Shown here: piece after piece, positions 62,119-64,000 of the stretch
Position numbering within the stretch: the stretch's first letter is position 1
Layout of the letters: every line of letters starts with the position of its first letter
Assembly (NCBI RefSeq): GCF_947502995.1
Contig: NZ_CANNBW010000018.1
Coordinates: forward strand, 1-64,000
Direction of reading: 5' to 3'
Origin: an uncultured Tenacibaculum sp.
GTDB lineage: Bacteria > Bacteroidota > Bacteroidia > Flavobacteriales > Flavobacteriaceae
Length of the DNA stretch: 64,000 nucleotides
Notes under the pieces: generated by a model
Seen by the model: the letters and a program-made list of their open reading frames with translations, nothing else
Told to the model about the DNA's origin: nothing
Databases searched by the model: none
Program-made: the position numbers and the translations under genes

Positions 62119-63216
62119 ATGGATATACATATAAATAATGATGAACCGGAAGCTTCACCGAAAAAAATTGAAGAACTAGAAAGCTTATTGGGTACTAGTT
62201 TACCTAATGAATATAGATCATTTCTTCAAAAACACAATGGTTGTACCATTTATCCCGATGTTCCAACAATAGAAGCTGATACTAATATGGGAGTATGGGC
62301 TGTTGAAAGGTTTTTGAGTGTTGAAGACTTAATTATGCAAAAACAGACCAAAGTAATGTATTCAGATAACGAATATATTAAAGAGTATGATGGTGAAAAG
62401 TATCCAATAAATATTGAAAAGCTACTAACCATAGCTATTGCGGAAAGAGGCTGCTATCACATCTATCTTGGTAATGAAGAAAAGGGGCAAATTTACGCTA
62501 CTTGTTATTCGGATGGAGATGGATTAGTGAAATTTGACACTAACTCTTTTAATGATTTTATTGATTCTCTATCGTTTTATGATTTTGGTGATGATGAAAT
62601 CGAAGAATATTCGCCTCCAAAACTAGAGAGATCTTCTAAAGTTTTTGACTATTTCCTATTCGATACTGTTCAAAATCCTGAATTAGGTTTTCAGCGGTTC
62701 AAAGAAGTCTTGAAAGAATATGGAGATCCTAATTTTCCCAAAGATGATGGATATAAAAACGTTGTGGAAACATATGTTCATAACCACCGATTTTTAAAAC
62801 ATATTCTTTCTCAAGGAGGAAAAACAGAAGGTTTATTAAACTCTTGTAATAACTATGAGACAATTCAATTATTGATTAGTGAATATAACGAAGATATAAA
62901 CAAACCTTACAAAGGAAGGTTCCCAATTCATAACTATGCGACAGCAACATCAATGCACGATCATAAAGTAGGTTATGAATTGATTGATAAAATTTTAAAA
63001 TCAAAAATTCACATTAATTTATCTGTAACTGATAGTAATGGAGTGGATATTAAAACAAAACTTATAAAACTGAATAAAGGTTACAATGATTATATTGATT
63101 ACGATAAAAAAAGAGGAAACTACAACCCAGAAGATTGGATCTTCAGCGAAGAAATTGAAAAAATCATTAATGGATCAAATCATAAAGGTTGGTTAGGTAA
63201 ATTATTTAAAAAATAA
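62119..63216 (+). CDS. SUKH (SMI1/KNR4) domain protein with C-terminal ankyrin-like region
   Basis: A 365-aa cytoplasmic protein. Residues 1-about 150 form a SMI1/KNR4 domain (IEELESLLGTSLPNEYRSFL, HNGC, TIAIAERGCYHIYLG and YATCYSDGDGLVKFDTNSFN). Residues about 170-355 look like degenerate ankyrin-type repeats (FKEVLKEYGDPNF, FLKHILSQGGK, ETIQLLISEYNEDINKPYKG). SUKH proteins are frequently immunity proteins of polymorphic toxins. No toxin gene is adjacent in the window. It is the only gene of cassette 4. Confidence 0.85.
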   Translation: MDIHINNDEPEASPKKIEELESLLGTSLPNEYRSFLQKHNGCTIYPDVPTIEADTNMGVWAVERFLSVEDLIMQKQTKVMYSDNEYIKEYDGEKYPINIEKLLTIAIAERGCYHIYLGNEEKGQIYATCYSDGDGLVKFDTNSFNDFIDSLSFYDFGDDEIEEYSPPKLERSSKVFDYFLFDTVQNPELGFQRFKEVLKEYGDPNFPKDDGYKNVVETYVHNHRFLKHILSQGGKTEGLLNSCNNYETIQLLISEYNEDINKPYKGRFPIHNYATATSMHDHKVGYELIDKILKSKIHINLSVTDSNGVDIKTKLIKLNKGYNDYIDYDKKRGNYNPEDWIFSEEIEKIINGSNHKGWLGKLFKK

Positions 63217-63218
63217 AC

Positions 63219-63291
63219 TAGAGCTAACAAAGTGTATAGTGTATAGCACCCTTCAGGATACTACGACACCATACACAAAACGTTGTAGCCA
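63219..63291. repeat. attC-like site 4 (shortest)
   Basis: Runs from TAGAGCTAAC (exact complement of GTTAGCTCTA at 62098) to GTTGTAGCCA, 73 bp. Arms GTGTATAGTG and CACCATACAC pair almost fully. The length is inside the classical attC range. Confidence 0.8.
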
Positions 63292-63301
63292 ATTAAACTG
63301 A

Positions 63302-63769
63302 ATGCGAAAAACAGTCGAATTTATAGAAGATAGAATTAAGTGGAGAGCTTCTCAACATAATCTGCCGAATAAAAATGCATTTTTATTTGAGAACTTGACT
63401 GACGAAGTCAAAATGAAATACTTAAATCATTTTGACGAAAAAGATAGCGGAAAAATAATCTTACTATTTACGGATTCAAAGAATAATTGGACAGCATTGG
63501 GAACAAAAAGAATTATTGGGTATGATGGAACAAAACTCAACTCTGTAAAATTAGATGCAATTGAAGATGTGGATTCTAAAAATCGGAAAGAATATTTCGA
63601 AAAAGCAGAAGCTGGTGAAACTAAACTCAAAAAAATTAATAAACGCAACGAACGCGAATTGCTAGTCACTGAATTTGACGGGAAAGAAACGGTTTTTATT
63701 ACGAAAAAAGGAAGTGACTTATTCTCTCTATGGAATATTATGATTATGATAACAAGATTAAATAAATAA
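63302..63769 (+). CDS. Hypothetical protein of cassette 5
   Basis: A 155-aa cytoplasmic, charged protein starting MRKTVEFIEDRIKWRASQHN. No signal peptide or membrane segment is present. The middle segment IILLFTDSKNNWTALGTKRI and KLNSVKLDAIEDVD give an impression of a PH-like or YcxB-type beta-sandwich, but I cannot assign a family. It is the sole gene of its cassette. Confidence 0.7.
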   Translation: MRKTVEFIEDRIKWRASQHNLPNKNAFLFENLTDEVKMKYLNHFDEKDSGKIILLFTDSKNNWTALGTKRIIGYDGTKLNSVKLDAIEDVDSKNRKEYFEKAEAGETKLKKINKRNERELLVTEFDGKETVFITKKGSDLFSLWNIMIMITRLNK

Positions 63770-63771
63770 AC

Positions 63772-63948
63772 TGGCCACAACAACATATATGTGATCATAG
63801 CATTTAAGCGATCAATCGAAAGGTTGTTGTTTTTTTGGTAAGGCGCAATGCTTGCAAAAAGTTAAAGTTCGCAACCAATGCGCAGAAAAATCAAAAAGCG
63901 GGGTAACATTTTGCTCTGCTACGACACATATATTAAACGTTGGCAATA
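63772..63948. repeat. attC-like site 5
   Basis: Runs from TGGCCACAAC (9 of 10 complementary to GTTGTAGCCA at 63282) to GTTGGCAATA, 177 bp. Arms ATATATGTGATCATAGCA and TGCTACGACACATATAT pair with one bulge and one mismatch. Confidence 0.75.
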
Positions 63949-63959
63949 ATTTTATAAAA

Positions 63960-64000
63960 ATGGAAAAAGAAAAAATATCTGGATTTGAAACAATTGACTC
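63960..64000 (+). CDS. Start of the gene in cassette 6 (truncated by window edge)
   Basis: An ATG 12 bp after the cassette boundary opens MEKEKISGFETID and runs off the edge. Position and spacing match the other cassettes; nothing can be said about function. Confidence 0.5.
   Translation, partial: MEKEKISGFETID

Larger units (their letters stand above)
59080..64000 (+). mobile_element. Integron-like array of gene cassettes (open at right edge)
   Basis: Five complete units and a partial sixth, all in plus orientation. Each unit starts with GTT and closes with a sequence complementary to its own start. Boundaries (10 nt) are 59080/59688, 59817/61280, 61473/61969, 62098/63219 and 63282/63772; complementarity is 10, 10, 9, 10 and 9 of 10. 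Units differ in these sequences. Between them lie imperfect palindromes with a common frame AACAAnGTGTATA ... ATACACAAAACGTT. This is the rule for integron cassettes and attC sites. Confidence 0.75.

Noticed and set aside
63427..63798. 123-codon minus-strand frame in cassette 5
   Set aside because: The plus-strand gene starts correctly after the cassette boundary and ends just before the half-site; the minus-strand frame crosses the recombination site.
59080..64000. Explaining the palindromes as ordinary dispersed REP elements
   Set aside because: Dispersed repeats would share the same end sequences; here the ends differ from unit to unit and match only within a unit.

Overview
The window is AT-rich and reads as chromosome from a marine-type Flavobacteriaceae (Bacteroidota), plausibly near Tenacibaculum. 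The evidence is a type IX secretion C-terminal domain, TAnnTTTG promoter boxes with a TTG about 19-20 bp upstream, weak Shine-Dalgarno signals, a fused CcoN-CcoO oxidase subunit, and hydroxamate siderophore genes of the bisucaberin/desferrioxamine type. Genus-level placement is inference.

Layout. (1) 1-16417, minus strand: two paralogous sensor loci. Each has a beta-propeller histidine kinase and a LytTR response regulator next to large secreted proteins. The two large proteins carry pectin-lyase-like domains and runs of InlB-type B-repeats; a 353-aa secreted protein of unknown role lies between the loci. (2) 16614-31700, minus strand: a complete cbb3 oxidase module (ccoS, ccoNO, ccoQ, ccoP, ccoG, ccoH, a TauE/SafE-like protein, ccoI and hemN, with ccoQ and ccoS being 55-codon genes), a CBS protein, a tandem universal stress protein, and a FixL-like kinase with a receiver-Crp/FNR fusion regulator. 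Six promoters share a TGA(T/C)-N4-(A/G)TCA palindrome centred 36.5 bp from the end of the -7 box, so the region looks like one oxygen regulon. (3) 31811-37293: small and secreted proteins and a DUF3325/DUF3649/PepSY membrane operon. (4) 37376-53482: a TonB siderophore receptor, an AraC regulator and a siderophore biosynthesis/export gene run. A nearly identical 21-bp-period direct repeat precedes both the AraC gene and the biosynthetic operon. (5) 53901-57210: an AraC-type membrane regulator, a class C serine hydrolase and an outer-membrane barrel.

(6) 57351-64000, plus strand: an accessory region. An initiator tRNA-Met is followed by a truncated second copy of its 3' half, then a tyrosine recombinase, then a series of gene units. 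These hold a ParD/ParE pair, a catalytically degenerate serine hydrolase, a lipoprotein, a SUKH protein, an unknown protein and a partial gene. Each complete unit begins with GTT plus seven bases that are complementary to the bases closing the same unit, while different units use different sequences. The junctions are long imperfect palindromes. This is the cassette/attC logic of integrons, but the recombinase appears to lack the extra insertion of classical IntI. It is the most striking feature of the window.

All domain and family calls come from reading motifs; no database search was run.
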